Shown: piece by piece, positions 1-7,872 of the stretch
Position numbering within the stretch: position 1 is the stretch's first letter
How the letters are laid out: each line of letters opens with the position of its first letter
Assembly: GCA_018267385.1 (NCBI GenBank)
Contig: JAFDYN010000006.1
Span: 124,001 to 188,000, forward strand
Length of the DNA stretch: 64,000 nucleotides
DNA from: Bacteroidota bacterium
GTDB lineage: Bacteria > Bacteroidota > Bacteroidia > Chitinophagales > LD1
Direction of reading: 5' to 3'
The notes under the pieces: generated by a model
Databases searched by the model: none
Told to the model about the DNA's origin: nothing
The model's input: the letters and a program-made list of their open reading frames with translations, nothing else
Translations under genes and position numbers: made by a program

Positions 1-430
1 CTGGCTGGCCGGTTATGCGGTATGCTGTAGCCAGCTTTGTGATATACCTGATGGAAAAAGGATCAGCCTTAAGCTCTGCCTGGTAGAAAGGTATGAGGCG
101 CAGGTAGTCGGCTTCCGTCAGGCTATCCTTGCCCTGATAAACTGCAGAGATAGAGTCACGTAAACTCAATTTGGCCGTCATCACGCCCGTGTCCATATCA
201 GATGCATCCCGGAATCCCGAACCATAGTAGAGGTAGATATAGTCCTCCACGGACAGGCTGGTATCTCCGCCCAGATAGCGGGAATACAGGTACGGATAAT
301 AATGGAGGGACTGGGGATCTTTGACCTGGCTGGCTATCAGCGGCAAGTCAGGTTTCTGAAATTTGGCCTGCGCCTGACCATCACCGGTCAGAGACCATAG
401 CAGGCCCAGCAATAATATTGACGATCTCAT
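1..430 (-). CDS. DUF4919-like secreted protein, 3' end outside window
   Basis: The reading frame starts with ATG at 430 and runs open off the left edge, so only the first 143 codons are visible. Residues 1-21 form a signal peptide (hydrophobic LLLGLLW core ending in AQA). The following segment, with HYYPYLYSRYLGGD and then a VEDYIYLYYG stretch, resembles the Bacteroidota DUF4919 family, whose function is unknown; the family call is from memory of the pattern. It probably acts in the periplasm or on the cell surface. It is upstream on the same strand as nothing in view: its 5' end faces the stop of rluD, 70 bp away. The C-terminus cannot be judged. Confidence 0.6.
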   Translation of the reverse strand, partial: MRSSILLLGLLWSLTGDGQAQAKFQKPDLPLIASQVKDPQSLHYYPYLYSRYLGGDTSLSVEDYIYLYYGSGFRDASDMDTGVMTAKLSLRDSISAVYQGKDSLTEADYLRLIPFYQAELKADPFSIRYITKLATAYRITGQP

Positions 431-500
431 ATGCTTCCATTTATATGCTGAAAATAGGGAGAATTTCAGTCTGAAACGTCAGGACAACGTCAAAAAGTAC

Positions 501-1574
501 TCAATCCTCCAGATCTACCCGCTGCTCCATGGTCTGCCAGTAGCGGCGCCATTTGTCCAGCACTCCGGCAAAGTCTGCCGGCAGGGGCTGCTCAAAAAAC
601 ATATTCTGACCCGTAGCAGGGTGCACAAATCCGAGCGTGGCGGCATGGAGCGCCTGCCTGGGTAGTATCTCAAAGCAGTTATTGATAAACTGTTTGTACT
701 TAGTGTAGATGGTCCCTTTCAGGATCTGGTCGCCGCCATACCGGCTGTCATTAAAGAGGGTGTGTCCTATATACTTCATATGGACCCGTATCTGGTGTGT
801 GCGTCCCGTTTCCAGTTTGCATTGTACCAGTGTCACATAGTTGAGCCGCTCCAGAACTTGGTAATGCGTAACCGCATGTTTACCTTGATCCCCCTCGGGG
901 TATACCTCAAACTGGCGGCGGTCGCGGTGATCACGTCCGATATTGCCAGTCACAGTGCCGCTATTTTCCTCCACATTGCCCCAGACCAGCGCTTTGTATA
1001 ATCGTTGTATAGTCCTGTCAAAGAACTGCTTGCCCAGATGCGCGAGGGCGTATTCTGTTTTGGCTATGACCATCAGGCCACTCGTGTCTTTATCGATCCG
1101 GTGCACGAGGCCAGGACGATAGGACTGCCCGGCACTCGGCAAATTCTCAAAATGGTACATCAGGGCATTGATAAGCGTACCCTTATAGTTACCTAATCCC
1201 GGATGGCATACCAGGCCGGGCTGCTTATTGATCACGAGCAGGTGGTCATCTTCATAGATAATATCGAGCGGAATATTCTCCGGCAGGAGCTCATACTCAT
1301 GCTCCGGACGCGGCAAGATGATCTGGATATCGTCGAGGGGACGGATCTTGTAGTTAGACTTGATGGGCTTGCCATTCACCAGTATAGAGCCGGCCTCTGC
1401 GGCATTCTGGATGCGCGTACGAGATACCTCGGCCCCTAGCCGGGTAGATAGAAACTTATCTATCCGCACCGTCTCCTGCCCCTTGTCTACCGTAAAGCGG
1501 AAGTGCTCGATCAGATCATCGGGCTGGTCCTCCCCTGTCTGGTCCAGTATGATATCGTCATCTATTTCTGCCAT
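501..1574 (-). CDS. rluD: RluA/RluD-family 23S rRNA pseudouridine synthase
   Basis: A 357-residue protein that converts selected uridines in large-subunit rRNA to pseudouridine in the cytoplasm. An S4 RNA-binding domain is visible near residues 36-95 (RIDKFLSTRLG, SRTRIQ). The catalytic domain carries the family signature HRIDKDTSG, with the catalytic aspartate at residue 161, and a later GRTHQIRVH segment typical of RluA/RluC/RluD enzymes. The length fits RluD-type proteins. The start is 3 bp downstream of the stop of the preceding isomerase gene, so the two are probably co-transcribed. RluD is the best match by domain content, but the exact target uridines cannot be read from sequence. Confidence 0.9.
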   Translation of the reverse strand: MAEIDDDIILDQTGEDQPDDLIEHFRFTVDKGQETVRIDKFLSTRLGAEVSRTRIQNAAEAGSILVNGKPIKSNYKIRPLDDIQIILPRPEHEYELLPENIPLDIIYEDDHLLVINKQPGLVCHPGLGNYKGTLINALMYHFENLPSAGQSYRPGLVHRIDKDTSGLMVIAKTEYALAHLGKQFFDRTIQRLYKALVWGNVEENSGTVTGNIGRDHRDRRQFEVYPEGDQGKHAVTHYQVLERLNYVTLVQCKLETGRTHQIRVHMKYIGHTLFNDSRYGGDQILKGTIYTKYKQFINNCFEILPRQALHAATLGFVHPATGQNMFFEQPLPADFAGVLDKWRRYWQTMEQRVDLED

Positions 1575-1577
1575 CGC

Positions 1578-2567
1578 TTATTGAGCTACCGAGCTTAGAT
1601 GCCCCTTCAGTGCGTCTATTACATTGACCTCTACCGGGTCTACGCCATGCTCCAGCGCCATATAGTAGGACAGCCAGTCACCAAAATGTACATGGTAGAA
1701 GTATTGCTGCAGCAGGCTCTCCCCCTTGGCACGCACCTCATAGAGCGCACTCACATGATCAGCCACCGTAGGCTTGATAAAGTCGAAACGCAGCACATTG
1801 CGCGGATTCTCATAGTCTGTGCGCAGATAGAGCGCCGCCAAGGTATCATTTTTAAATCTCCAGCCTACCAGCTCATTGTGGTTCAGCTCAGGTATAGCGT
1901 TGATCCAGCAGTTAGATTTGGCGTTTTCGTTGATCTGCTGCTTCAGGCGCAGGGCTACGCTCTTGATGCGGTCCTCGGCATAGGCTATCACGGTCTTGCC
2001 GCCCAGTTTTTTTGCCAGTGCCTGGCTTTCGGTCTTGATAGCAGCTTGATTGGCAGTGAGAAACTCCGATACAGCTGTCATCTCCTCTCCTACGCTCAGG
2101 TCTATGAGGCCAAAGCTATCCAGCACATAAAACAGGATGGTAGAGCCAAACCCCAGCGTCGTGCGCGGTGGGAATCCTCCGGGCAGCTCTATGAAGTCAA
2201 AGCCATTGGCGGTGGCCAGTTCCTTCAGTTTGCCACCGGAGGCGATGCATACTGGCTTCAGCCCGCGGCGGATAGCCTCCTCTGCGCAGCTCAGGGTTTC
2301 CTCAGTATTGCCGGAGTATGAGCACAGGATCAGCAGCGTATCCGCATCGGCAAAGGCCGGCAGCTCATAGCCCTTATTGACTATGATAGGCACTGTGATC
2401 TCGGCAGCGGTGAGGTCAGTGACCAGGTCACCACCTATGCCTGATCCACCCAGGCCACAGATCAGCACATGCTGTATGGCAGTCTCCCTGCGGGAAAATT
2501 GTACATTTTCTGTGATCTTGATCGCCTCCAGTATATGCTGTGGGAAGCTCTCTATTAATTTCTCCAT
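1578..2567 (-). CDS. Bifunctional phosphoglucose/phosphomannose isomerase-type SIS protein
   Basis: A 329-residue cytoplasmic sugar isomerase. The N-terminal half is a SIS domain with the phosphosugar-binding loop CGLGGSGIGG near residue 37 and the CSYSGNTEE motif near residue 82. The C-terminal half carries IPELNHNELVGW, as in the bacterial PGI/PMI C-terminal domain, where the histidine takes part in catalysis. The family interconverts fructose-6-P with glucose-6-P or mannose-6-P; which activity dominates cannot be told from sequence. It lies directly upstream of rluD with a 3-bp gap, so the two likely form one transcript. Length is normal for the family. Confidence 0.88.
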   Translation of the reverse strand: MEKLIESFPQHILEAIKITENVQFSRRETAIQHVLICGLGGSGIGGDLVTDLTAAEITVPIIVNKGYELPAFADADTLLILCSYSGNTEETLSCAEEAIRRGLKPVCIASGGKLKELATANGFDFIELPGGFPPRTTLGFGSTILFYVLDSFGLIDLSVGEEMTAVSEFLTANQAAIKTESQALAKKLGGKTVIAYAEDRIKSVALRLKQQINENAKSNCWINAIPELNHNELVGWRFKNDTLAALYLRTDYENPRNVLRFDFIKPTVADHVSALYEVRAKGESLLQQYFYHVHFGDWLSYYMALEHGVDPVEVNVIDALKGHLSSVAQ

Positions 2568-2669
2568 CGGGGATGTTAGATTTTTGGACTGGCAAATATA
2601 GCAATGCTACTGTATAACTCATGCCTCTGTGCGGTATTGCTCCGGAGGCAAGTGACCTAAGTGACTTGA

Positions 2670-2699
2670 AAAACAAAAAAAGCCACCGGATAGGTGGCC
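2670..2699 (-). terminator. Intrinsic terminator of the collagen-like gene
   Basis: Arms GCCACC (2682-2687) and GGTGGC (2693-2698) enclose a 5-nt loop. Read on the minus strand the hairpin is followed by a T-rich run (complement of the A-run at 2671-2681). It sits 24 bp past the stop of the collagen-like gene. Confidence 0.8.
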
Positions 2700-2721
2700 T
2701 CTAATGCTATGACTTTTTATT

Positions 2722-4080
2722 CTACTCAAATACCACGATACTGCGGTGGCTCTCGGGATCTGTGGCAGGGTTGCAGTATGCACTGTAGTTGCCTCCATCA
2801 GCCCAGGTCACCTGCCACTGCAGTGCCAGGGTGACAGCCACACCGGGCGTCACTGTAATAGCCGTAGTCATGCTATTGGTCCATGAGGTGATGGTGGAGA
2901 ATCCGTCTGTAGAGAGGGTGATGCAGCCGCTGCCTATCACTGTAGTGCCTGCGGTGGTGTTTCTCACCCTGACGCCCACATAGCCCGGCGCACCGGCGCT
3001 CGGGTTGCAGTAGCCGGCTGCAGTAGCCACGATATAGACAGTAGATTTATTGGGGGTAAAAGTGATCGTAGTACCTGCCATCGTAGCATAGTTAGCCGAG
3101 GTAGTAGTGATATCTGTCGAGCCTTTTACACTGGTGCGTAGTGGGGTGAGGTTGGCGGTCAGTGTGCCGCCGCCGTCGGTCAGGCTGAGTACGGAGGTCT
3201 GCGCATTGTAGGAGAGAGAGGTGTTGTAGCTTCCCGTACCGGTCGGTCCTGTAGGGCCGGCTGCGCCGGCTGTACCGGTAGGTCCTGTAGGCCCTGTCAC
3301 CGCAGTGCCGGTACCAGCGGGACCTGTAGGCCCCGTAGCGCCAGCAGTACCAGCAGCACCCGTAGGGCCGGTAGGGCCCGTGACTGCTGTACCTGTACCC
3401 GCCGGACCTGTGGGGCCAGTGACACCCACACCGGTAGGGCCTGTCGGACCTGCCACCCCTGCGGTACCTGCAGCGCCGGTAGCACCTGTAGCCCCGGCTG
3501 CGCCTGCTGCACCTGTAGGTCCCGTAGCACCTGCTGCGCCAGCAGACCCGGTAGCGCCATCAGCACCTGTAGCACCTGCAGGACCAGTGGCGCCCACGCC
3601 CCCTGTCGGGCCGGTAGCACCCACCGCGCCTGATGCGCCGGCAGTTCCTGTAGGGCCTGTAGGGCCTGTAGGGCCCGTAGCTCCTATACCTGTGGCACCT
3701 GTGGGGCCTGTAGCGCCTGCGCTACCAGCCGGGCCGGTGACACCCTGCATACCGGTAGCACCATCGGCACCTACTGCTCCGGTCGGACCCGTAGGCCCGG
3801 CAGCAGCCGGTGTACACAGGGAAACCCATGCCGTACCATTATAAAAGAAATAACAACCCATATCTGTGTCATAAACCAAAAGTCCGGTAGCAGGAGTAGT
3901 AATGCCTTGCCGCTGAATAGTAGTCATACGTGGTGCCAGGAGGCCGGCTTGCGTAGAACTGAGATCCAGGACTGCACTCCTGTCAGGAGTCAGCGTACCG
4001 ATGCCAACGTTGTTTTGAGCTATCGCAGTACCGGACAGCATAGACAGGCCCATAGCCAGGCCTAGGTAAATTTTTCTCAT
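2722..4080 (-). CDS. Secreted collagen-like (Gly-X-Y) repeat protein
   Basis: A 452-residue protein with a clear signal peptide (residues 1-22, ending AIAQ). Residues 23-88 carry the head seen in many Bacteroidota surface proteins, with [24 protein letters not shown] and a [13 protein letters not shown] strand. Residues about 92-285 are almost pure Gly-X-Y triplets dominated by GPTGPTG, GATGPAG and GAAGATG. The last 165 residues form a Thr/Ser-rich presumably beta-structured domain. The repeat predicts a collagen-type triple helix and the C-terminal domain may be the trimerisation or binding head. It is probably exported and surface-attached. Its opposite strand is also open because of the GC-rich repeat, but that is a shadow. 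The ligand is unknown. Confidence 0.85.
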   Translation of the reverse strand: MRKIYLGLAMGLSMLSGTAIAQNNVGIGTLTPDRSAVLDLSSTQAGLLAPRMTTIQRQGITTPATGLLVYDTDMGCYFFYNGTAWVSLCTPAAAGPTGPTGAVGADGATGMQGVTGPAGSAGATGPTGATGIGATGPTGPTGPTGTAGASGAVGATGPTGGVGATGPAGATGADGATGSAGAAGATGPTGAAGAAGATGATGAAGTAGVAGPTGPTGVGVTGPTGPAGTGTAVTGPTGPTGAAGTAGATGPTGPAGTGTAVTGPTGPTGTAGAAGPTGPTGTGSYNTSLSYNAQTSVLSLTDGGGTLTANLTPLRTSVKGSTDITTTSANYATMAGTTITFTPNKSTVYIVATAAGYCNPSAGAPGYVGVRVRNTTAGTTVIGSGCITLSTDGFSTITSWTNSMTTAITVTPGVAVTLALQWQVTWADGGNYSAYCNPATDPESHRSIVVFE

Positions 4081-4122
4081 AATGGTAATTCTTCTGGTTG
4101 TTTAAACAGTAAGGGGATTGAC

Positions 4123-4153
4123 TAAAGATACACTATCAGATCAATAATTAAAA
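4123..4153 (-). promoter_or_regulatory. Candidate promoter of the collagen-like gene
   Basis: On the minus strand TTTT (4150-4153), 19 nt, then TATCTTTA (4123-4130) approximates the Bacteroidota TTTG-N19-TAnnTTTG promoter, one mismatch in each box. It lies 43 bp before the ATG in a very A/T-rich stretch (4081-4200) with no other recognisable feature. Confidence 0.4.
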
Positions 4154-4310
4154 TTTATTTAAAAGATATTTTTTATTAAATATGATTTATACACATTTAA
4201 AACACATCAAATGAAGGATGTAAAACCAAAGCAGATAGTTGCATCACAGCGCGCTTTTTTGCGGGATGACAGATGAATGTCTAAACATGAATAATAACAG
4301 ACGGAGCAGA

Positions 4311-4341
4311 TAAATAAAAAATGCTGCCACGGATGACAGCA
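4311..4341 (-). terminator. Intrinsic terminator of the small secreted protein gene
   Basis: Arms TGCTGCC (4322-4328) and GACAGCA (4335-4341) pair with one G-T wobble around a 6-nt loop. On the minus strand they are followed by a T-rich run (4311-4321). The hairpin lies 35 bp past the stop at 4376. Confidence 0.75.
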
Positions 4342-4375
4342 CTTTTCTTTATTCCTAGAAAAACGTGGAGCCGGT

Positions 4376-4645
4376 CTAATATACCCGCTGCCTGATATAG
4401 TGGCCAGGCACCCACTCACGGCCGTAAGGAGTATTGCGCCAGTGTGGCTGTACCCAGATATCCCTATATACCGGCGCAGCGCAATAAGGCTGATAGTAAG
4501 GAGCCGGTGCCGGCATAGGCATGGGCCGTGCAGGTATGCAGTAAGGACGTGGGGCATAGTACCTGCGCCAGCCCCGGGCGCCTGCGTCTGTAGAGAATGC
4601 CAATCCGGTGATAAATACCATCGTAAGCAGAATGAACTTTTTCAT
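4376..4645 (-). CDS. Small secreted Pro/Tyr/Trp-rich protein
   Basis: An 89-residue protein if translation starts at the internal ATG at 4645, which places a textbook signal peptide (MKKFILLTMVFITGLAFS) at the N-terminus; an in-frame ATG 39 bp upstream would add an unlikely polar leader. The mature part is rich in Tyr, Pro, Arg and Trp (PRPYCIPARPMPMPAP; WVPGHYIRQRVY at the end). The WVPGHY ending resembles short Bacteroidota periplasmic proteins with W-x-P-G-H/Y motifs, whose role is unknown. It is a single-gene unit with its own terminator. I cannot assign a function. Confidence 0.7.
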   Translation of the reverse strand: MKKFILLTMVFITGLAFSTDAGARGWRRYYAPRPYCIPARPMPMPAPAPYYQPYCAAPVYRDIWVQPHWRNTPYGREWVPGHYIRQRVY

Positions 4646-4761
4646 AACCTGAAGTTTTGGTCTGTTAAGTGTTTGATTGCTCAAGACAGTGCAGGTTTAA
4701 TGCCAGCCTCACAAGACTCAGCCCGGATTAACATTTTTATGGGAACGGATGGCCCATAACA

Positions 4762-4786
4762 AAAGAGCTACCGTCACGGGTAGCTC
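4762..4786 (-). terminator. Intrinsic terminator after the DksA-like gene
   Basis: Arms AGAGCTACC and GGTAGCTCT enclose a 6-nt loop and on the minus strand are followed by TTTTGTTAT. It lies about 27 bp past the stop at 4813. Confidence 0.75.
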
Positions 4787-4812
4787 TTCTAAATTATGAT
4801 GTCAATGTACTC

Positions 4813-5925
4813 TTAGTCTTCTGATCCGAAGCCTTCTCCCTCCGATCCCATGTGGGCAGAAGATGGCGAGCTGCCGGCACCGCCGTCATCAGATCCCTTG
4901 CGGTTCATCTTGGCCTCCATGCTCAGGGTAGCATGCGGTACCACACGCAGCCTGTTTTTGTCTATCAGCTTGCCGGTGGCGCGGCATATGCCGTAGGTCT
5001 TGTTTTCTATGCGTACGAGAGCCATCTCCAGATCGCGTATGAACTTATTGAGACGGGCTATCTGATTCATGAGGTACTCCATCTCTGAGGTATCAGAACC
5101 TTCCTCCATATTCCAGGACTTATTGCCCACCTGGCTTTCGGTATGGCTCTCCAGAGAGTCCTTGAGATTGCTCAGCTCCTCCCGTGAGGCTGCCAGCTTT
5201 TTGTCGATGATTTCTTTGAATTCCTTTAGCTCCGCGTCGCTATACCTCAGCGTCGGAAACTCATAATGCGTTTGCTCCATTTTTTCCTCTTCAGGCTTTT
5301 GAATTGTGATCAATGCTTTAGCCGGCAGTTCGGACCTGACGATCCGCTTGCCTTCATATCTTTCTACTGGTTTGCTTCCTTTCCCTGACTTTTTAGCTGG
5401 CTGGCCTGCACTCTTGACTGGTGCTGCCGGCTGCGCTACTACGGCCTTAGGTTTCTCTGCTGCTTTCACAGGTTGCTTAGCCACAGGAGCTACGGCCTTT
5501 TTAGGGGCTGGTGCAGCTTTCTTTGCTACAGGTTTAGCTACTGGCTTTGCCACGGGTTTTACTGCTTTTTTAGGAGCAGGTTTCACAGCCTTTTTCGCTA
5601 ACGGCTTGGCCGCTTTCTTTATTGCTTTAGATGGAGCTGGTTTAGAAGCTTTTTTCGCTACGGGCTTTGCCACCTTCTTAGGAGCCGGCTTTGCCACCTT
5701 CTTAGGAGCTGGCTTGGCTACTTTTTTTGGTGCAGCCTTCTTGACTACCTTTTTAGCTACCGGCTTGGCAGCTTTCTTAGCAGCAGGTTTCGCAGCTTTC
5801 TTAGCCACCGGCTTTGCAGCCTTCTTTGCCACAGGCTTTGCTTTAGCCTTAGGGGCTGGTTTACTTACTTTCTTTGCCGCAGGCTTTACTGTCTTCTTGC
5901 TCGTAGTCTTCTTACTCTTTGCCAT
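4813..5925 (-). CDS. TraR/DksA-family protein with long Lys/Ala/Pro (histone H1-like) N-terminal tail
   Basis: A 370-residue protein from the ATG at 5925 (MAKSKKTTSKK). An in-frame ATG at 5982 would add 19 hydrophobic residues and is less likely. Residues 1 to about 190 are a low-complexity tail of AKPVAKK/AKPAPKK units, strongly basic and resembling histone H1 C-terminal tails and bacterial HU/Hc1 tails, so nucleic-acid binding is expected. The last 150 residues are the DksA/TraR fold: a coiled-coil hairpin (SREELSNLKDSLESH) and a YGICRATGKLI segment. Only the first cysteine of the usual C4 zinc finger is left (VPHAT replaces the second CxxC), as I recall for Bacteroidota homologues. DksA proteins bind RNA polymerase; a link between polymerase or DNA and the tail is inference. 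Confidence 0.82.
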   Translation of the reverse strand: MAKSKKTTSKKTVKPAAKKVSKPAPKAKAKPVAKKAAKPVAKKAAKPAAKKAAKPVAKKVVKKAAPKKVAKPAPKKVAKPAPKKVAKPVAKKASKPAPSKAIKKAAKPLAKKAVKPAPKKAVKPVAKPVAKPVAKKAAPAPKKAVAPVAKQPVKAAEKPKAVVAQPAAPVKSAGQPAKKSGKGSKPVERYEGKRIVRSELPAKALITIQKPEEEKMEQTHYEFPTLRYSDAELKEFKEIIDKKLAASREELSNLKDSLESHTESQVGNKSWNMEEGSDTSEMEYLMNQIARLNKFIRDLEMALVRIENKTYGICRATGKLIDKNRLRVVPHATLSMEAKMNRKGSDDGGAGSSPSSAHMGSEGEGFGSED

Positions 5926-6003
5926 GTCCATTAAATTTTGCGCGAAATTAGTTATTTTATTAAAAACCAATACAATAGCCATCTTGCCTTTTTAACGAAG
6001 GCG

Positions 6004-6011
6004 CAAATATA
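6004..6011 (-). promoter_or_regulatory. Candidate -7 element for the DksA-like gene
   Basis: TATATTTG on the minus strand matches the Bacteroidota -7 consensus TAnnTTTG exactly. No clear TTTG is present at the expected -33 distance. It would give a leader of about 75 nt to the chosen ATG at 5925. Confidence 0.4.
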
Positions 6012-6022
6012 AAGTATTTGAA

Positions 6023-6727
6023 TTATAGTTTCAGCTTCTGGCGTACCTCATCCTTATATACTTTGCCTATAGGGAGTGCTGAGCCATCATTGAGCGAGAC
6101 CATATTGCCGCTCACCGCCCGTATCAGTGCAGTATTGAGAATATACGATTTGTGTATCCGGATAAACTGGTCTGAGGGCAGCATCTTTTCCAGATTCTTG
6201 AGCGCCTCGAGTGTGACCACAAAGTTTCCCTTATCCAGTATGATCTTCACATACTCGCCCAGGCCCTCTATGTACTTGATCTCTTTGAAGAATATCTTGA
6301 CGATCTTGTAGTCAGACTTGACCATGATATAGTCCGGCTTCTCAGTGATAGCCGTAGAGTCCTGGTGCTTGTATTTGAGATATGCCTTGGCGCGCTCCAT
6401 GGCGTGATTGAAACGCTCAAAGGAAAATGGCTTGACCAGATAGTCCACCACATCCAGGTTGAATGCATCCAGCGCCATGTCATGATTGGCAGTAGTGATG
6501 ATGGTCACAGGCTTGACCGGCAGCTTCTTCAGCATGTCTATGCCTGTCATGCCCGGCATCTGAATATCCAGAAACATGAGGTCTACCTTCTCTTTCTCCA
6601 GCACTGCTATAGCCTCGGCAGCATTGCTGCACTTGGCTACTACCTCGCACTCAGATAGCTTTAGCGTAAAGTTTTCGAGGATCTTCAATGATGGGTATTC
6701 ATCATCTACGAGCAGTGTACGGATCAT
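6023..6727 (-). CDS. LytTR-family response regulator
   Basis: A 234-residue DNA-binding response regulator. Residues 1-120 are a receiver domain with the acidic pair in LLVDDE, the phosphoacceptor Asp54 in MFLDIQMPG and the conserved lysine in LVKPFSF. Residues about 135-234 form a LytTR domain (DYIMVKSDYKIVKI, FIRIHKSYILN). It is 43 bp downstream of a LytS/YehU-type histidine kinase on the same strand, the standard two-gene arrangement, so it is most likely phosphorylated by that kinase. Target genes cannot be identified from the window. Confidence 0.92.
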   Translation of the reverse strand: MIRTLLVDDEYPSLKILENFTLKLSECEVVAKCSNAAEAIAVLEKEKVDLMFLDIQMPGMTGIDMLKKLPVKPVTIITTANHDMALDAFNLDVVDYLVKPFSFERFNHAMERAKAYLKYKHQDSTAITEKPDYIMVKSDYKIVKIFFKEIKYIEGLGEYVKIILDKGNFVVTLEALKNLEKMLPSDQFIRIHKSYILNTALIRAVSGNMVSLNDGSALPIGKVYKDEVRQKLKL

Positions 6728-6770
6728 GGTGTGGTGTTTAGTGGATTGACGAATGAAGATAGATAAAAGT

Positions 6771-7838
6771 TTAGCGCGGCAAAGGAATTTTCATAGCTGC
6801 GGAGAAGATATTTTTCTCGTCTTCAAACTTGATCTGGCCGGACGGCTCATAGTTGATCTGGAAACGGCGCTTCAGGTTCTGGATGCCTATGCCTCCCGGT
6901 CCTTTCAGAGGCTCCAGGATGGGAGATTTGCTATTCTTGACACTGAAATAGATGTAGGAGCTGCGCGCCACGCAGGTGATATCCAGAAAGGCTTTCTTAT
7001 TTGTACCGAAATCTCCATGCTTGAAAGCATTCTCGACCAGCGGTGTGAATAGGTTGGGCACGATCATTTTGTCCTTCAGGTCGCCCTTCACCACAAACCG
7101 CACATCTACTGGATCTGGATACTTCAATTGGAAAAGCTCGATGATAGAGGAGATACACTTGACCTCGCTCTCCAGCGCGACAAAGGGATGATTGCAGTCA
7201 TAGAGCATGTACCTGAGCAGCTCGGATAGCTTCAGGATCATGTCCGGGGTATTGGGGCTATTCTCCAGCGAGAGGCTGTAGATATTATTGATACTATTGA
7301 AAAGGAAGTGAGGATTGATCTGCTCGCGGAGGAACTTCAGCTCTGCCTCAAACTTGATAGCCTTCAGCTCCAGCAGCTCCCGCTCAAAGTAGTAGCGCGA
7401 CATAGACATACGCAGCAGGGTACTGAGCATAAGAAATATAAAGCAAGAGATGGCGATCAGTACTACATAGCGCACGTTATAGGTATAGAGCTTGATACTA
7501 TCAGGCACGGAGAAAAACGTGACCTCTATGAAGTACTGCAGTGGTGTAGCCAGTATCATCATACCGATCATGGCAAAGGCATACGAACGCAAATCTCCCC
7601 TCTCAAAGTACTCCGGCATGATCCATAGGAAGTTGATATAAAACACCAGTGAGTTGAAGATCACAATCAGGAGATTCCGCTGGATAGCATACTGCAGCGG
7701 GAGTGACTGCGTGGCGATGAAAGTCAGGAAAGCAAAATAGAGCACCCAGAAGATGATATGCATGATCACGTTCATCCTGCCCGGGCGCACCCTATTCAGG
7801 CTGTCAGATATCTCGTTCAGCTTTTTTGTCAGAGCCAT
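6771..7838 (-). CDS. LytS/YehU-type membrane histidine kinase
   Basis: A 355-residue sensor kinase of the His_kinase (PF06580) class. Four membrane segments lie between residues 22 and 143, followed by a short helical linker. The phosphoacceptor is His177 in EQINPHFLFNSINN, the class signature. The ATP-binding domain shows LVENAFKHG and a GGIGIQNLKRR glycine box. There is no extracellular sensor domain, so the signal is probably sensed in or near the membrane. Its partner is the LytTR regulator immediately downstream. Confidence 0.92.
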   Translation of the reverse strand: MALTKKLNEISDSLNRVRPGRMNVIMHIIFWVLYFAFLTFIATQSLPLQYAIQRNLLIVIFNSLVFYINFLWIMPEYFERGDLRSYAFAMIGMMILATPLQYFIEVTFFSVPDSIKLYTYNVRYVVLIAISCFIFLMLSTLLRMSMSRYYFERELLELKAIKFEAELKFLREQINPHFLFNSINNIYSLSLENSPNTPDMILKLSELLRYMLYDCNHPFVALESEVKCISSIIELFQLKYPDPVDVRFVVKGDLKDKMIVPNLFTPLVENAFKHGDFGTNKKAFLDITCVARSSYIYFSVKNSKSPILEPLKGPGGIGIQNLKRRFQINYEPSGQIKFEDEKNIFSAAMKIPLPR

Positions 7839-7872
7839 ACCGCTAAAATATCAAAATAATCTGCCTGTGTTC

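Noticed and set aside
1599..2321. 240-codon frame opposite the phosphosugar isomerase gene
   Set aside because: No domain is visible, and it is antisense to a protein with clear SIS and C-terminal PGI motifs.
3240..3800. Periodic sequence that could be taken for a CRISPR or tandem-repeat array
   Set aside because: The 9-bp periodicity is that of Gly-X-Y codons. There are no constant repeats with unique spacers.
3305..3844. Open frame rich in PVGPV repeats opposite the collagen-like gene
   Set aside because: It is the mirror of the Gly-X-Y repeat. The minus-strand protein has a signal peptide, head domain, promoter and terminator.
5306..5995. Open frame opposite the Lys/Ala/Pro tail of the DksA-like gene
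   Set aside because: It is a low-complexity shadow (Ala/Phe/Leu-rich) of the AKPAPKK repeat.
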